This document shows positions 21,486-27,762 of a stretch of DNA of 27,762 nucleotides, piece after piece. Source of the stretch: an uncultured Shinella sp. (GTDB lineage: Bacteria; Pseudomonadota; Alphaproteobacteria; Rhizobiales; Rhizobiaceae); assembly GCF_946479415.1 (NCBI RefSeq), contig NZ_CAMLFY010000054.1:1-27762 (forward strand). Reading direction: 5' to 3'. The notes under the pieces are model-generated. The model saw only the letters and a list, made by a program, of their open reading frames with translations, had not been told where the DNA came from and ran no database searches. The position numbers and the translations under genes were made by a program. Each line of letters begins with the position of its first letter. Position 1 is the stretch's first letter.

Positions 21486-22988
21486 TCACTGAAACGCCGT
21501 CTCGAAGAAGCTCCTGAGCTTGCGCGAATGCAGCTTCTCCGTCGGCATGCCGGCGAGCTTTTCGAGCGCCCTGATACCGATGCGCAGGTGCTGGTTGACC
21601 TGCGTGCGGTAGAAGGCGGTCGCCATGCCGGGTAGTTTCAGTTCACCATGCAACGGCTTGTCGGAGACGCAGAGCAGGGTGCCGTAGGGCACGCGGAAGC
21701 GGAAGCCGTTGGCGGCGATGGTGGCGGATTCCATGTCGAGCGCAATGGCGCGCGACTGGGAGAGGCGTTTGACCGGGCCGCGCTGGTCACGCAGTTCCCA
21801 GTTGCGGTTATCGATGGTGGCGACGGTGCCGGTGCGCATGATGCGCTTGAGGTCGTAGCCTTCGAGGCCCGTGACTTCCTCGACCGCGCTTTCCAGCGCC
21901 ATCTGCACCTCGGCCAGTGCGGGGATCGGCACCCAGACGGGCAGGTCGTCGTCGAGCACGTGGTCCTCGCGCACATAGGCATGCGCCAGCACGTAGTCGC
22001 CCAGCGTCTGGCTGTTGCGCAGGCCGGCGCAGTGGCCGAGCATCAGCCAGGCATGCGGGCGCAGAACGGCGATATGGTCGGTGATCGTCTTGGCGTTGGA
22101 GGGGCCGACGCCGATATTGACCAGCGTGATGCCGCCGTGGCCCTTCTTCTTGATGTGATAGGCCGGCATCTGCGGCAGGCGGGCGAGCGTCAGGTCGGTC
22201 TCCGGCTTGTCGGCGCCGGCCGGCGTCAGGATGTTGCCGGGCTCGACGAAGGCCGTATAGCCATTGCCGCCCTCGGCCATCTGCTGGCGCGCCCAGGCGC
22301 AGAACTCGTCGACATAGAACTGGTAGTTCGTGAAGAGCACGAAATTCTGGAAATGGTTGGCGCTGGTCGCCGTGTAGTGGCTGAGGCGGGCGAGCGAATA
22401 GTCGATGCGCTGCGCCGTGAACGGTCCGAGCGGAAGGGGTTCGCCGGGGCCGGGCTCGTAGGAGCCGTTGGCGATCTCGTCGTCCGTCGTCGTCAGGTCC
22501 GGCGCGTCGAAAAGGTCGCGCAGCGGCAGTTCGATGCCCTCGGCAATCTCCGCCTCCACATAGGCGCCTTCGCCGAAGGCGAAATGCAGCGGGATCGGCG
22601 TCGTCGATTCGGAAATCACGACGCGCACACCGTGGTTGCGGATCAGGAGGCCGAGCTGTTCCTTGAGATAGTGGCGGAAAAGTTTCGGACGGGTGACGGT
22701 CGTCGTGTAGACGCCGGGTGCGGCGACATAGCCATAGGAGAGACGCGAATCGATATGGCCGAAGCTGGTCGTCTCGATGGAGACCTGCGGGTAGCAGGCG
22801 CGGAAGCGCGTCTCCGGCGTGCCGGTCTTGCCGAGTGCCACGAAGGCGTCGGTCAGGAATGTCGTGTTGCGGTCGTAAAGCTCCTGAAGAGCATCGACCG
22901 CAGCCACAGGATCCTCGAAGGAGCGCGGCTCGTAAGGCTCTGGCGTGGCGAAGGAAAGCGGCTTGGGGGAAAAGATTCGTTTGCTCAT
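21486..22988 (-). CDS. amn: AMP nucleosidase
   Basis: 500 aa. Hydrolyses AMP to adenine and ribose 5-phosphate, a purine-salvage and ATP-pool control step. Seen: N-terminal regulatory domain with RACYPQVSIETTSFGHIDSR and GVYTTTVTRPKLFRHYLKEQ; C-terminal nucleoside-phosphorylase-like catalytic domain with LVNIGVGPSNAKTITDHIAV, WLMLGHCAGLRNSQTLGDYV, LDMESATIAANGFRFRVPYG and LLCVSDKPLHGELKLPG. Length and motif order match E. coli Amn (about 484 aa). ATG 22988 has no strong ribosome binding site. It stands alone between vapBC and ynfA, all on the minus strand but with a 60-bp gap to ynfA. Confidence 0.96.
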   Translation of the reverse strand: MSKRIFSPKPLSFATPEPYEPRSFEDPVAAVDALQELYDRNTTFLTDAFVALGKTGTPETRFRACYPQVSIETTSFGHIDSRLSYGYVAAPGVYTTTVTRPKLFRHYLKEQLGLLIRNHGVRVVISESTTPIPLHFAFGEGAYVEAEIAEGIELPLRDLFDAPDLTTTDDEIANGSYEPGPGEPLPLGPFTAQRIDYSLARLSHYTATSANHFQNFVLFTNYQFYVDEFCAWARQQMAEGGNGYTAFVEPGNILTPAGADKPETDLTLARLPQMPAYHIKKKGHGGITLVNIGVGPSNAKTITDHIAVLRPHAWLMLGHCAGLRNSQTLGDYVLAHAYVREDHVLDDDLPVWVPIPALAEVQMALESAVEEVTGLEGYDLKRIMRTGTVATIDNRNWELRDQRGPVKRLSQSRAIALDMESATIAANGFRFRVPYGTLLCVSDKPLHGELKLPGMATAFYRTQVNQHLRIGIRALEKLAGMPTEKLHSRKLRSFFETAFQ

Positions 22989-23048
22989 GAATCACTATAG
23001 GTGCTGTTTTTTAACAAGCAAACGACAAGTCCGGCGTGCCCACAAGTC

Positions 23049-23369
23049 CTATCTCGGCGCCGCCAGAATGACGCCGGCGCCGACCAGCGCCAGCGTGGCC
23101 CCCGCCATGTCGAAACGGTCGGGCCGCATGCCTTCGGCCAGCCACAGCCAGAGCAGCGAGGCCGCGATATAGACGCCGCCGTAAGCCGCATAGGCGCGGC
23201 CGGCAAAGGCGCTGTCGATCTGGGTAAGCAGCCAGCCGAACAGAGCGAGCGAGAGCATGCCGGGAAGCAGCCAGAGAAACGACTTGTCGAGACGCCACCA
23301 GGCCCAGAAGGCAAAGCAGCCGGCGATTTCGGCAAGGGCGGCAAGGGAAAAGACGAGGAGGGATTTCAT
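23049..23369 (-). CDS. ynfA: YnfA-family (UPF0060) small membrane protein
   Basis: 106 aa from ATG 23369 (GGAG 6 nt upstream); the 14-residue upstream extension has no ribosome binding site. Four hydrophobic helices: [59 protein letters not shown], and [19 protein letters not shown]. The motifs [21 protein letters not shown] and RPDRFD are hallmarks of the YnfA family, a small four-helix inner-membrane protein resembling small multidrug transporters. Confidence 0.93.
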   Translation of the reverse strand: MKSLLVFSLAALAEIAGCFAFWAWWRLDKSFLWLLPGMLSLALFGWLLTQIDSAFAGRAYAAYGGVYIAASLLWLWLAEGMRPDRFDMAGATLALVGAGVILAAPR

Positions 23370-23433
23370 CCTGGCTCCGGGTGATGGCGGAAGGCCTGCC
23401 CGGTTTAACATGGAAAGATGGAAGGGAAAGGGA

Positions 23434-23610
23434 TCAGCTCATCGACTGACGCTGGAGGGTGATGAAGAGCACGAGACCCGTGCCCTGCTTTTCGATGCCG
23501 AGACCGCCGGCATTGCTCCAGGCAAGGGCGCCGACCGGGGCGATCATCATCGCCGAAAGGGCAAGGATGCGCAGCGCGGTGGCGGAGGTGTGGAGGAGGG
23601 CGGCGGTCAT
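23434..23610 (-). CDS. Small hydrophobic protein, 58 aa (hypothetical)
   Basis: From ATG 23610. The product [20 protein letters not shown] continues with [11 protein letters not shown] and ends in RQSMS. One hydrophobic stretch (residues about 12-31) with an A-L-A site reads as a signal peptide or single membrane span, followed by a short glycine-rich tail. The ribosome binding site is weak (GGAAAA). It lies 30 nt after the 54-aa gene on the same strand and could share its transcript. Not recognised; moderate support. Confidence 0.4.
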   Translation of the reverse strand: MTAALLHTSATALRILALSAMMIAPVGALAWSNAGGLGIEKQGTGLVLFITLQRQSMS

Positions 23611-23640
23611 CTGTCGTTTTCCGGGGAACTCTTGAAGGGC

Positions 23641-23805
23641 TCAGAGCGAGGCGGTGCAGGCGTGCGGCGTGGCGCAGGCAACCAGCTTGCCGGTCGTGTT
23701 GTGCGTGCTGCGGCGGTAGTCGGTCTCGACGGCTGCGGCCAGCATGATGGCGAAGATGGCCATCAGCAGGGTGATGATCGTCAGGCGGCGTGCGAGGATG
23801 TCCAT
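23641..23805 (-). CDS. Small single-span membrane protein, 54 aa (hypothetical)
   Basis: From ATG 23805; a longer frame to 23886 adds 27 residues without support. It starts MDILARRLTIITLLMAIFAI, giving one helix (residues 8-26) followed by a 28-residue polar tail VETDYRRSTHNTTGKLVACA ending ATPHACTASL. The two tail cysteines (VACATPHAC) suggest a disulfide if the tail is periplasmic. AAGGG lies upstream. Not recognised. The clear helix-plus-tail layout supports a real gene. Confidence 0.45.
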   Translation of the reverse strand: MDILARRLTIITLLMAIFAIMLAAAVETDYRRSTHNTTGKLVACATPHACTASL

Positions 23806-23946
23806 GGTGTTCGTCCCTTTGGAGGCGTTTTCAATGTACCCCTTGTCGCATTGCGGGACTGAACGCTCCCTGAGAGGACAATTCATCTCCCGTTCAGGAA
23901 AGGTGTGATTCGCTTTTTTGACGGGCGTGACGGTCGCGCCAAAAAC

Positions 23947-23977
23947 AAAAAGGCCGGCGCGAGCGCCGGCCTTTTTC
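23947..23977. terminator. Rho-independent terminator after the DUF2147 gene
   Basis: AAAAAGGCCGGCGC-GAG-CGCCGGCCTTTTT. The symmetric A and T tails suggest bidirectional use; it lies 16 nt past the minus-strand DUF2147 stop. Confidence 0.92.
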
Positions 23978-23992
23978 TTGAAAGAAAGCCTC

Positions 23993-24331
23993 TTAGAGCC
24001 GCGACCAGGTCTGCGACTTGCAGAGCACGGCGAGCACGCAGCCCTTCATGCGCAGCGAGTTGCCTTTCACCGCGCCGGAACCGCTATAGGTCTTGTCCGT
24101 TTCCGGATCGGTGATCTCGCCGGTATAGTCGGCGCCCGAGCCGCTCAGCTTGCCGATGCGCTTGCCGGCGAATTTTCCGGTCTTCAATGTGATGCAGTAG
24201 CTGCCGCCACATTTGGCGATGGCGGCCGTCGAGCCGCTCGCCGTTTTCCAGTTGCCTTCGATCGGTTCGGCAGCGAGCGCCATGCCCGGTGCCACGAGAA
24301 GGGCGGCGGCAATCCATTTCCTCAGTTTCAT
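23993..24331 (-). CDS. DUF2147 domain-containing exported protein
   Basis: 112 aa from ATG 24331, with an excellent GGAGGAGG upstream. Sec signal peptide MKLRKWIAAALLVAPGMALA, cleaved near residue 20. The mature part EGNWKTASGSTAAIAKCGGS, then GKRIGKLSG, DPETDKTYSGSG and LRMKGCVLAVLCKSQTW is the lipocalin-like DUF2147 pattern (GxWxT...I..C.g.lCg, G..L.M.GC.....C....W), with four cysteines that probably form two disulfides in the periplasm. Function unknown. An ACG-CAAA-CGT palindrome lies upstream. Confidence 0.9.
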   Translation of the reverse strand: MKLRKWIAAALLVAPGMALAAEPIEGNWKTASGSTAAIAKCGGSYCITLKTGKFAGKRIGKLSGSGADYTGEITDPETDKTYSGSGAVKGNSLRMKGCVLAVLCKSQTWSRL

Positions 24332-24367
24332 TCTCTTCCTCCTCCAGAGTGAGAAGAGCAGAATATC

Positions 24368-24381
24368 TTACGCAAACGTAA
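24368..24381. promoter_or_regulatory. TTACG-CAAA-CGTAA palindrome upstream of the DUF2147 gene
   Basis: Perfect 5-bp arms with a 4-nt spacer, 37-50 nt upstream of the DUF2147 start. It shares TACG-x-AAACGT with the site at 5921-5942 (read on the other strand), so the two may bind related regulators. Confidence 0.4.
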
Positions 24382-24801
24382 AGGTAAATATGTGGATACG
24401 CCGGATTTTCGAGGCGTTTTGCGGGGCTCGGAACGCTCAGAAATGCGGATGTTAAAAACCGGCACCTTTTTGCGTGGTTAGCGAAAGGTTGAAATCGCCG
24501 GTTGAACAATCCGTAAATTTTAACACAAATCCCGCCGTTTCCAGCGGGTCTGATGTTTAACGAAAATCCAATTTTACGAAGCGTTTGGATTTTGTTCGTC
24601 TCAAATTAATCATGCATTTTAAGCGCATTTTGAAAGCCCCGCGGCATAGTGGAGCCATAAGACGAGCACGGAACAACCGGCCGGCAAAACTCTGAAGGAA
24701 GACCAAAGCCGCACAAGACGGCAGGCGCCGGAAGAGGCCCGAAAGGGCAGGTAAAACAGGACAATAAAGCAGTAAACCAGGTCAGACAGGGACGAACGAA
24801 A
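24382..24801. other. Long AT-rich intergenic region upstream of the Sel1-like gene
   Basis: About 420 bp without a convincing ORF. It has several small inverted repeats: CCCGC/GCGGG (24529-24548) and AAAATCCAA (24563-24571) with TTGGATTTT (24585-24593). The AT-rich part (24500-24625) probably holds the promoter, giving the Sel1-like gene a leader of up to about 170 nt. The last 100 nt before the start are A- and G-rich and poor in structure. I see no named riboswitch or sRNA. Confidence 0.4.
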
Positions 24802-25071
24802 ATGGCACGCTTTGACTTTCAGAATACCGAAACGGCCGCCATGACGGGCGGCGAAAACCGCGCTGAAATCTTCTGCGACATGGGCCTCATGTATGCGACC
24901 GGCCGCGGCTGCGACGTCGATGTGATCCAGGCCCACAAATGGCTCAACATTGCTGCCATCAAGGGTTGTGACCGCGCCGCAGAACTGCGCGCCGACCTTG
25001 CCGCAACGATGAGCAAGACCGACATCGCTCTGGCGCTGCGCGCCGCTCGCGAGTGGATGACGGTTCACTGA
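24802..25071 (+). CDS. Short Sel1-repeat-like protein
   Basis: 89 aa. The central part AEIFCDMGLMYATGRGCDVD, then VIQAHKWLNIAAIKGCDRAA is one Sel1 (TPR-like) helix-turn-helix repeat with the usual YATGRG-x-A-x-KWL-x-A pattern. Flanking residues are charged and helical. No signal peptide, so probably cytoplasmic. Sel1 repeats mediate protein contacts; proteins with a single repeat of this size occur in rhizobia, but the partner is unknown. Isolated gene behind a long leader, followed by a convergent aminotransferase. Confidence 0.8.
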   Translation: MARFDFQNTETAAMTGGENRAEIFCDMGLMYATGRGCDVDVIQAHKWLNIAAIKGCDRAAELRADLAATMSKTDIALALRAAREWMTVH

Positions 25072-25171
25072 GACAAGCCGGCTGGCGCCGGCGGCAAGAA
25101 AAGCATCACGACGAGGGGACGATAAACGGCGCTAGAACCGGATCCGCCCCCCGTCAAAGACGCTCTGCCGC

Positions 25172-26284
25172 TCAGGCCAGCCGCTTCAAAACCAACGGCA
25201 CGGCTTCCTCGAGCAACGCCATATCGTTTTCCGGCCCGACGCTGATGCGGATGCATCGGTTGAGGGGGGCAACGCCCGGCATGCGAATGAAGACGCCATG
25301 TTCCATCAATCCATCGACAATGGCCTTGGCGTGGGTGCCGTCGCGGCCGCAATCGATGGTGACGAAATTGGTGGCGGAGGCGAGGGGAAGAAGACCGTTG
25401 GAGTGTGCGATCCGCGAGATGCGCTCGCGGGACGCAGCGATGCTGGCAATGACCTCTGCCAGATAGGCCTGGTCTTTCAGCGCGGCGAGGGCCGCCTGAA
25501 CCGAAACTCGGGCCATGCCGAAATGATTTCGGATCTTGTCGAAGGCCTGCGCATTGCCGAGCGTGCCGATCGCATAGCCGATCCGCGCGCCGGCAAGGCC
25601 GTAGGCCTTCGAGAATGTGCGCATGCGCAAGATGTTCGGCTGGCCGATCAGCGCCGAGATCGACGGGATCGTGCCGTCAGGCGCCGTCTCGCCATAGGCC
25701 TCGTCGAGGATGAGCAGCGTCGTCTCCGGCAGCGCGCGGGCGAAGGCCACCACGCTGTCGGCATCCCACCAGCTTCCCATCGGATTGTCGGGATTGGCGA
25801 AATAGACGAGCGGCGCGTTTTCGCGCTTCACCGCCTCCAGCAGGCCGTCCAGATGCTCCTTGTCGCCCGCATAGGGCACCGTCACCAGCCGGCCGCCAAA
25901 TCCGTTTACATGATAGTTGAAGGTCGGATAGCCGCCGAGCGAGGTGACGACCGGCGTGCCGGGCTCTATGACCAGCCGGACGATCTCGCCGAGCAGCCCG
26001 TCGATGCCGCCGCCGATGGCGATGTTTTCCCGCGAAACACCGTGATGCAGCGCCAGCGCCTCACGCAGCTCGAAATTCTCCGGATCGCTGTACATCCAGG
26101 TCGTGCCTGCCGCCGCGCGCATCGCCTCCAGCACGGAGGGTGCCGGGCCGAAGCCGCTTTCATTCGCGCCGATACGGGCTTTGACTGCAAGGTCGCGGTT
26201 GCGCTCGATGGCCTCCGGCCCGACGAAGGGCACGGTGGCGGGCAGGGTCTGGGAGAGGGCGGTGAAGCGGGAAAATGCGGACAT
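25172..26284 (-). CDS. Aminotransferase class I/II, histidinol-phosphate aminotransferase-like
   Basis: 370 aa from ATG 26284. PLP fold-type I: IGANESGFGPAPSVLEAMR (substrate end), YSDPENFELREALA, GGGIDGLLGEIVRL, YFANPDNPMGSWW (N-P-x-N-P), LILDEAYGE (D194, Y197), and the PLP lysine K226 in RTFSKAYGLAGARIGYAIG, with the C-terminal RISVG. This is the HisC/Cobyric-type group; it resembles HisC paralogs found away from his operons, so the substrate (histidinol phosphate, aromatic or other amino acid) cannot be fixed. It is alone in its unit. Upstream lies the PilZ terminator. Confidence 0.9.
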   Translation of the reverse strand: MSAFSRFTALSQTLPATVPFVGPEAIERNRDLAVKARIGANESGFGPAPSVLEAMRAAAGTTWMYSDPENFELREALALHHGVSRENIAIGGGIDGLLGEIVRLVIEPGTPVVTSLGGYPTFNYHVNGFGGRLVTVPYAGDKEHLDGLLEAVKRENAPLVYFANPDNPMGSWWDADSVVAFARALPETTLLILDEAYGETAPDGTIPSISALIGQPNILRMRTFSKAYGLAGARIGYAIGTLGNAQAFDKIRNHFGMARVSVQAALAALKDQAYLAEVIASIAASRERISRIAHSNGLLPLASATNFVTIDCGRDGTHAKAIVDGLMEHGVFIRMPGVAPLNRCIRISVGPENDMALLEEAVPLVLKRLA

Positions 26285-26330
26285 GAGAGCGCCTGACGAT
26301 CGATGAACGGAGCGAAACCCGCCGCCGCGC

Positions 26331-26363
26331 AAAAATGCCCGCCGGAATCGGTTTCCGGCGGGC
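26331..26363 (-). terminator. Rho-independent terminator after the PilZ gene
   Basis: On the minus strand GCCCGCCGGAA-ACCGA-TTCCGGCGGGC followed by A and TTTTT, 33 nt past the PilZ stop and 47 nt before the next minus-strand gene. Confidence 0.88.
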
Positions 26364-26395
26364 ACCCTAACCAATAAATTGCGTTGGTGGAAAGG

Positions 26396-26827
26396 TCAGC
26401 CCAGCGCCGAACCGACGCCGCCCTTTTCGACACCCACCATATAGCGTCGGTCGTCCTTCTTCGGCTTGCCGCTGACGCCGCCGCCGGTGAAGTAATCCGA
26501 GCGCACGATGGTGTGCAGCAATTCCTCGTCGATTTCCTTGATGAACTGGACGCCGATGCGATTGTCGTTGCGATAGACCTCCGCGCAGCCGATGCGCGAG
26601 GTGACGCCGACGATCGACAGATAATAGTGCAGCGGCAGGCCGATCGTCGTCGTCACGACGAAACTCGCGCCGCCCTGGGACACGTCCACCAGCTTGCAGC
26701 TGCGCATCTTGGGGGCGGCGAGATCGAAGCCCACGGTCATCAGCATGCCCTGCCGGTTGACGGAGAAGCGTTCCCACTTGCGTTCGTAAAGCCCTGCGGC
26801 AGACCGCGGATCGGCACCGATGCTCAT
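26396..26827 (-). CDS. PilZ-domain c-di-GMP-binding protein
   Basis: 143 aa from ATG 26827, which sits 7 nt after GGGAG; the upstream GTG at 26833 is too close to it. Both c-di-GMP motifs are present: RKWER (R16 to R20, RxxxR) and DVSQGG (D48, S50, G53, D-x-S-x-x-G). The rest of the beta barrel (LVDVSQGGASFVVTTTIGL, IGCAEVYRNDNRIGVQFIKE) fits. The last 25 residues are Gly/Lys-rich and probably flexible. A single-domain cytoplasmic PilZ effector, perhaps for motility or polysaccharide control. A related PilZ-like gene lies 128 nt upstream on the same strand. It ends with its own terminator. Confidence 0.9.
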   Translation of the reverse strand: MSIGADPRSAAGLYERKWERFSVNRQGMLMTVGFDLAAPKMRSCKLVDVSQGGASFVVTTTIGLPLHYYLSIVGVTSRIGCAEVYRNDNRIGVQFIKEIDEELLHTIVRSDYFTGGGVSGKPKKDDRRYMVGVEKGGVGSALG

Positions 26828-26955
26828 TGCCACACTCCCGATTGGGGGGACGTCATGTCCTACTGATATGGGGGGAGTTTCGCAGTCGAGTGTTTTGTTT
26901 CGTTAAAACAAATATTTAAAAGTTTAGCGGCCTGCGCTTTTCCACAATGGGACAG

Positions 26956-27312
26956 TCACGCATCGTGCGTTTCGCCCTGGCGGCCGAGCACCATGTTCAG
27001 GAAATCGACGTCGAGGAACATGTTGAAGCGCACCACGAGCTCCTCGCCGTCACGCTTGAATTCCGTGCAGGGGATCTCGTCGCGGATGCCGTGGATCTCC
27101 AGATAGAAATTCTCCGGCAAAGTCAGCGTCTTGTTTATCGACAGCACCGCGCCCGCGCTGGAAATGCTGCGGATGAGGCAGGTGTAGCGCATCGCCGTGC
27201 TGAGATGGTGGCCGATCGGTGTGATGAAGCCGGGTTTGTCGAGGCGATACTGGACGAAACTGCGTTTGGGGTGACGCAGGTGAAGCTGCTCGTGCATGTG
27301 GTCGAGGGGCAT
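26956..27312 (-). CDS. Degenerate PilZ-like protein
   Basis: 118 aa from ATG 27312 (GGAGG upstream). R13-H-P-K-R17 matches RxxxR, but the second motif reads S49-I-S-S-A-G instead of D-x-S-x-x-G, so the acidic residue is lost. The following LSINKTLTLPENFYLEIHGI, then DEIPCTEFKRDGEELVVRFN has the PilZ barrel pattern (LP..F.L...g....c.V.wr......V.F). A PilZ protein with weakened or altered ligand binding, next to a canonical one on the same strand. Its cysteine content (C45, PC-T) is unusual. Confidence 0.7.
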   Translation of the reverse strand: MPLDHMHEQLHLRHPKRSFVQYRLDKPGFITPIGHHLSTAMRYTCLIRSISSAGAVLSINKTLTLPENFYLEIHGIRDEIPCTEFKRDGEELVVRFNMFLDVDFLNMVLGRQGETHDA

Positions 27313-27377
27313 GGCGCCCTCCGCTTCTGTTTCCGGATTTGGACTGTATCGAAACGGGATGGATAAAACGTGAACAC

Positions 27378-27403
27378 GGCCGCTCGTGTTTTAACGAGCG
27401 GCC
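27378..27403. terminator. Hairpin upstream of the PilZ-like gene
   Basis: GGCCGCTCGT-GTTTTA-ACGAGCGGCC: a perfect 10-bp stem. On the minus strand it is followed by GTGTTCACGTTTT. It could end read-through from the dehydrogenase gene to the right, or be a leader hairpin. Confidence 0.45.
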
Positions 27404-27437
27404 GCTGGATGTTTGATCGTGCTTCGAACCTCTCCTC

Positions 27438-27524
27438 CGTCATGCTCGGGCTTGACCCGAGCATCCATGCCGCAAGCAAGGCGGTGCGGATGTGTGGATC
27501 CTCGGCTCAAGGCCGAGGATGACG
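27438..27524. repeat. Double palindromic repeat element (REP/BIME-like)
   Basis: Two inverted units: ATGCTCGGG-CTTGA-CCCGAGCAT (27442-27464) and ATCCTCGGC-TCAAG-GCCGAGGAT (27498-27520). The element starts CGTCAT and ends ATGACG, so the whole is itself an inverted pair. The second unit shares its core with the 7867-7927 repeat. Such palindromes occur many times between genes in rhizobial genomes. Confidence 0.8.
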
Positions 27525-27550
27525 TTGGTGGGTGGGGCTACCGGCAGCGG

Positions 27551-27566
27551 AAAGGCCCGGCCTTTT
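27551..27566 (-). terminator. Short hairpin after the acyl-CoA dehydrogenase gene
   Basis: AAAGGC-CCG-GCCTTT, immediately after the stop codon on the minus strand, followed by CCGC. A weak terminator candidate. Confidence 0.35.
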
Positions 27567-27762
27567 ATTGGAACGCCTGAAGGCCCGTCTGTGCGCGGCC
27601 GAGGATGAGCGCATGGATGTCGTGCGTGCCTTCGTAGGTGTTGACGGCTTCAAGGTTCATGACGTGGCGGATGACGCCGTATTCGTCCGAAACGCCGTTG
27701 CCGCCGTGCATGTCACGCGAGACGCGGGCGATGTCGAGCGCCTTGCCGCAATTGTTGCGCTT
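27565..27762 (-). CDS. Acyl-CoA dehydrogenase, glutaryl-CoA dehydrogenase-like, C-terminal part
   Basis: 65 C-terminal residues up to the stop; the gene continues past the right edge. Visible sequence: [20 protein letters not shown], then [20 protein letters not shown] and [20 protein letters not shown]. The segment [10 protein letters not shown] carries the catalytic glutamate region of the acyl-CoA dehydrogenase family, and [13 protein letters not shown] is typical of the glutaryl-CoA dehydrogenase branch (lysine, tryptophan and hydroxylysine breakdown to crotonyl-CoA). Its electrons go via ETF to ETF-QO, whose gene is at 6089. Function of the whole protein is inferred from this tail only. 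Confidence 0.85.
   Translation of the reverse strand, partial: KRNNCGKALDIARVSRDMHGGNGVSDEYGVIRHVMNLEAVNTYEGTHDIHALILGRAQTGLQAFQ

Noticed and set aside
21648..23000. Long plus-strand ORF opposite amn
   Set aside because: Shadow of amn; Gly/Arg/Ala-rich translation with no recognisable domain.
24563..24593. Rho-independent terminator at AAAATCCAA/TTGGATTTT
   Set aside because: The stem is AT-rich with a 13-nt loop and no gene ends nearby on either strand; noted only as an inverted repeat in the leader region.
1..27762. CRISPR arrays, tRNA, rRNA and insertion sequences
   Set aside because: No regularly spaced repeats, cloverleaf-like or rRNA-like stretches, transposase frames or terminal inverted repeats with target duplications were seen by eye.

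Overview
The window is a GC-rich stretch of an alphaproteobacterial chromosome, most likely from the Rhizobiaceae (Rhizobium/Agrobacterium/Shinella-like). The evidence is the gene families (ETF:ubiquinone oxidoreductase, AMP nucleosidase, a YegD-like Hsp70, PuuA/SpuC-type polyamine genes, paired PilZ proteins), a CtrA-type box (TTAA-N7-TTAACC) and palindromic intergenic repeats of the kind known from rhizobial genomes. Genus is not assignable by eye. No rRNA, tRNA, insertion sequence, phage gene or CRISPR array was seen. Most of the window is housekeeping or ordinary accessory metabolism in small units, many of them divergent pairs with a regulatory gap between.

Left part (1-6000, almost all minus strand): the 5' end of an MFS transporter gene; a compact inverted-repeat element at 436-571 containing a 21-codon ORF with an ideal ribosome binding site; two small-protein genes; a two-gene unit of a YegD-like Hsp70 and a family-4-like uracil-DNA glycosylase with an altered motif A; and a two-gene unit of a GlcD-type FAD oxidoreductase and an SDR lacking the usual YxxxK.

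Middle part (6000-17900): divergent ETF-QO with its terminator; a palindromic repeat; a Tat/lipobox L,D-transpeptidase behind a CtrA-like box; a betaine-type ABC binding protein and permease with no ATPase gene beside them; an EamA exporter divergent from an Lrp/AsnC regulator; DoxX; a zinc-type alcohol dehydrogenase/quinone reductase divergent from an HxlR regulator with a palindrome between them; an AraJ-like MFS exporter; and a diacylglycerol-kinase-like gene translationally coupled to a NIPSNAP gene.

Right part (17900-27762): a divergent polyamine pair (glutamylpolyamine-synthetase-like and putrescine/polyamine aminotransferase-like), a vapBC toxin-antitoxin pair with a clear operator, amn, ynfA, two small membrane or exported proteins, a DUF2147 protein, a mini Sel1-repeat protein behind a long AT-rich leader, a HisC-like aminotransferase, two PilZ genes, a double palindromic repeat, and the 3' end of a glutaryl-CoA-dehydrogenase-like gene.

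No large undescribed system is evident. The most unusual object is the 436-571 element, whose right arm is complementary to the Shine-Dalgarno of the tiny ORF it encloses. Secondary points of interest are the paired direct repeats 21 bp apart upstream of the betaine-binding protein gene, the active-site departures in the UDG and SDR, and a degenerate PilZ protein next to a canonical one.
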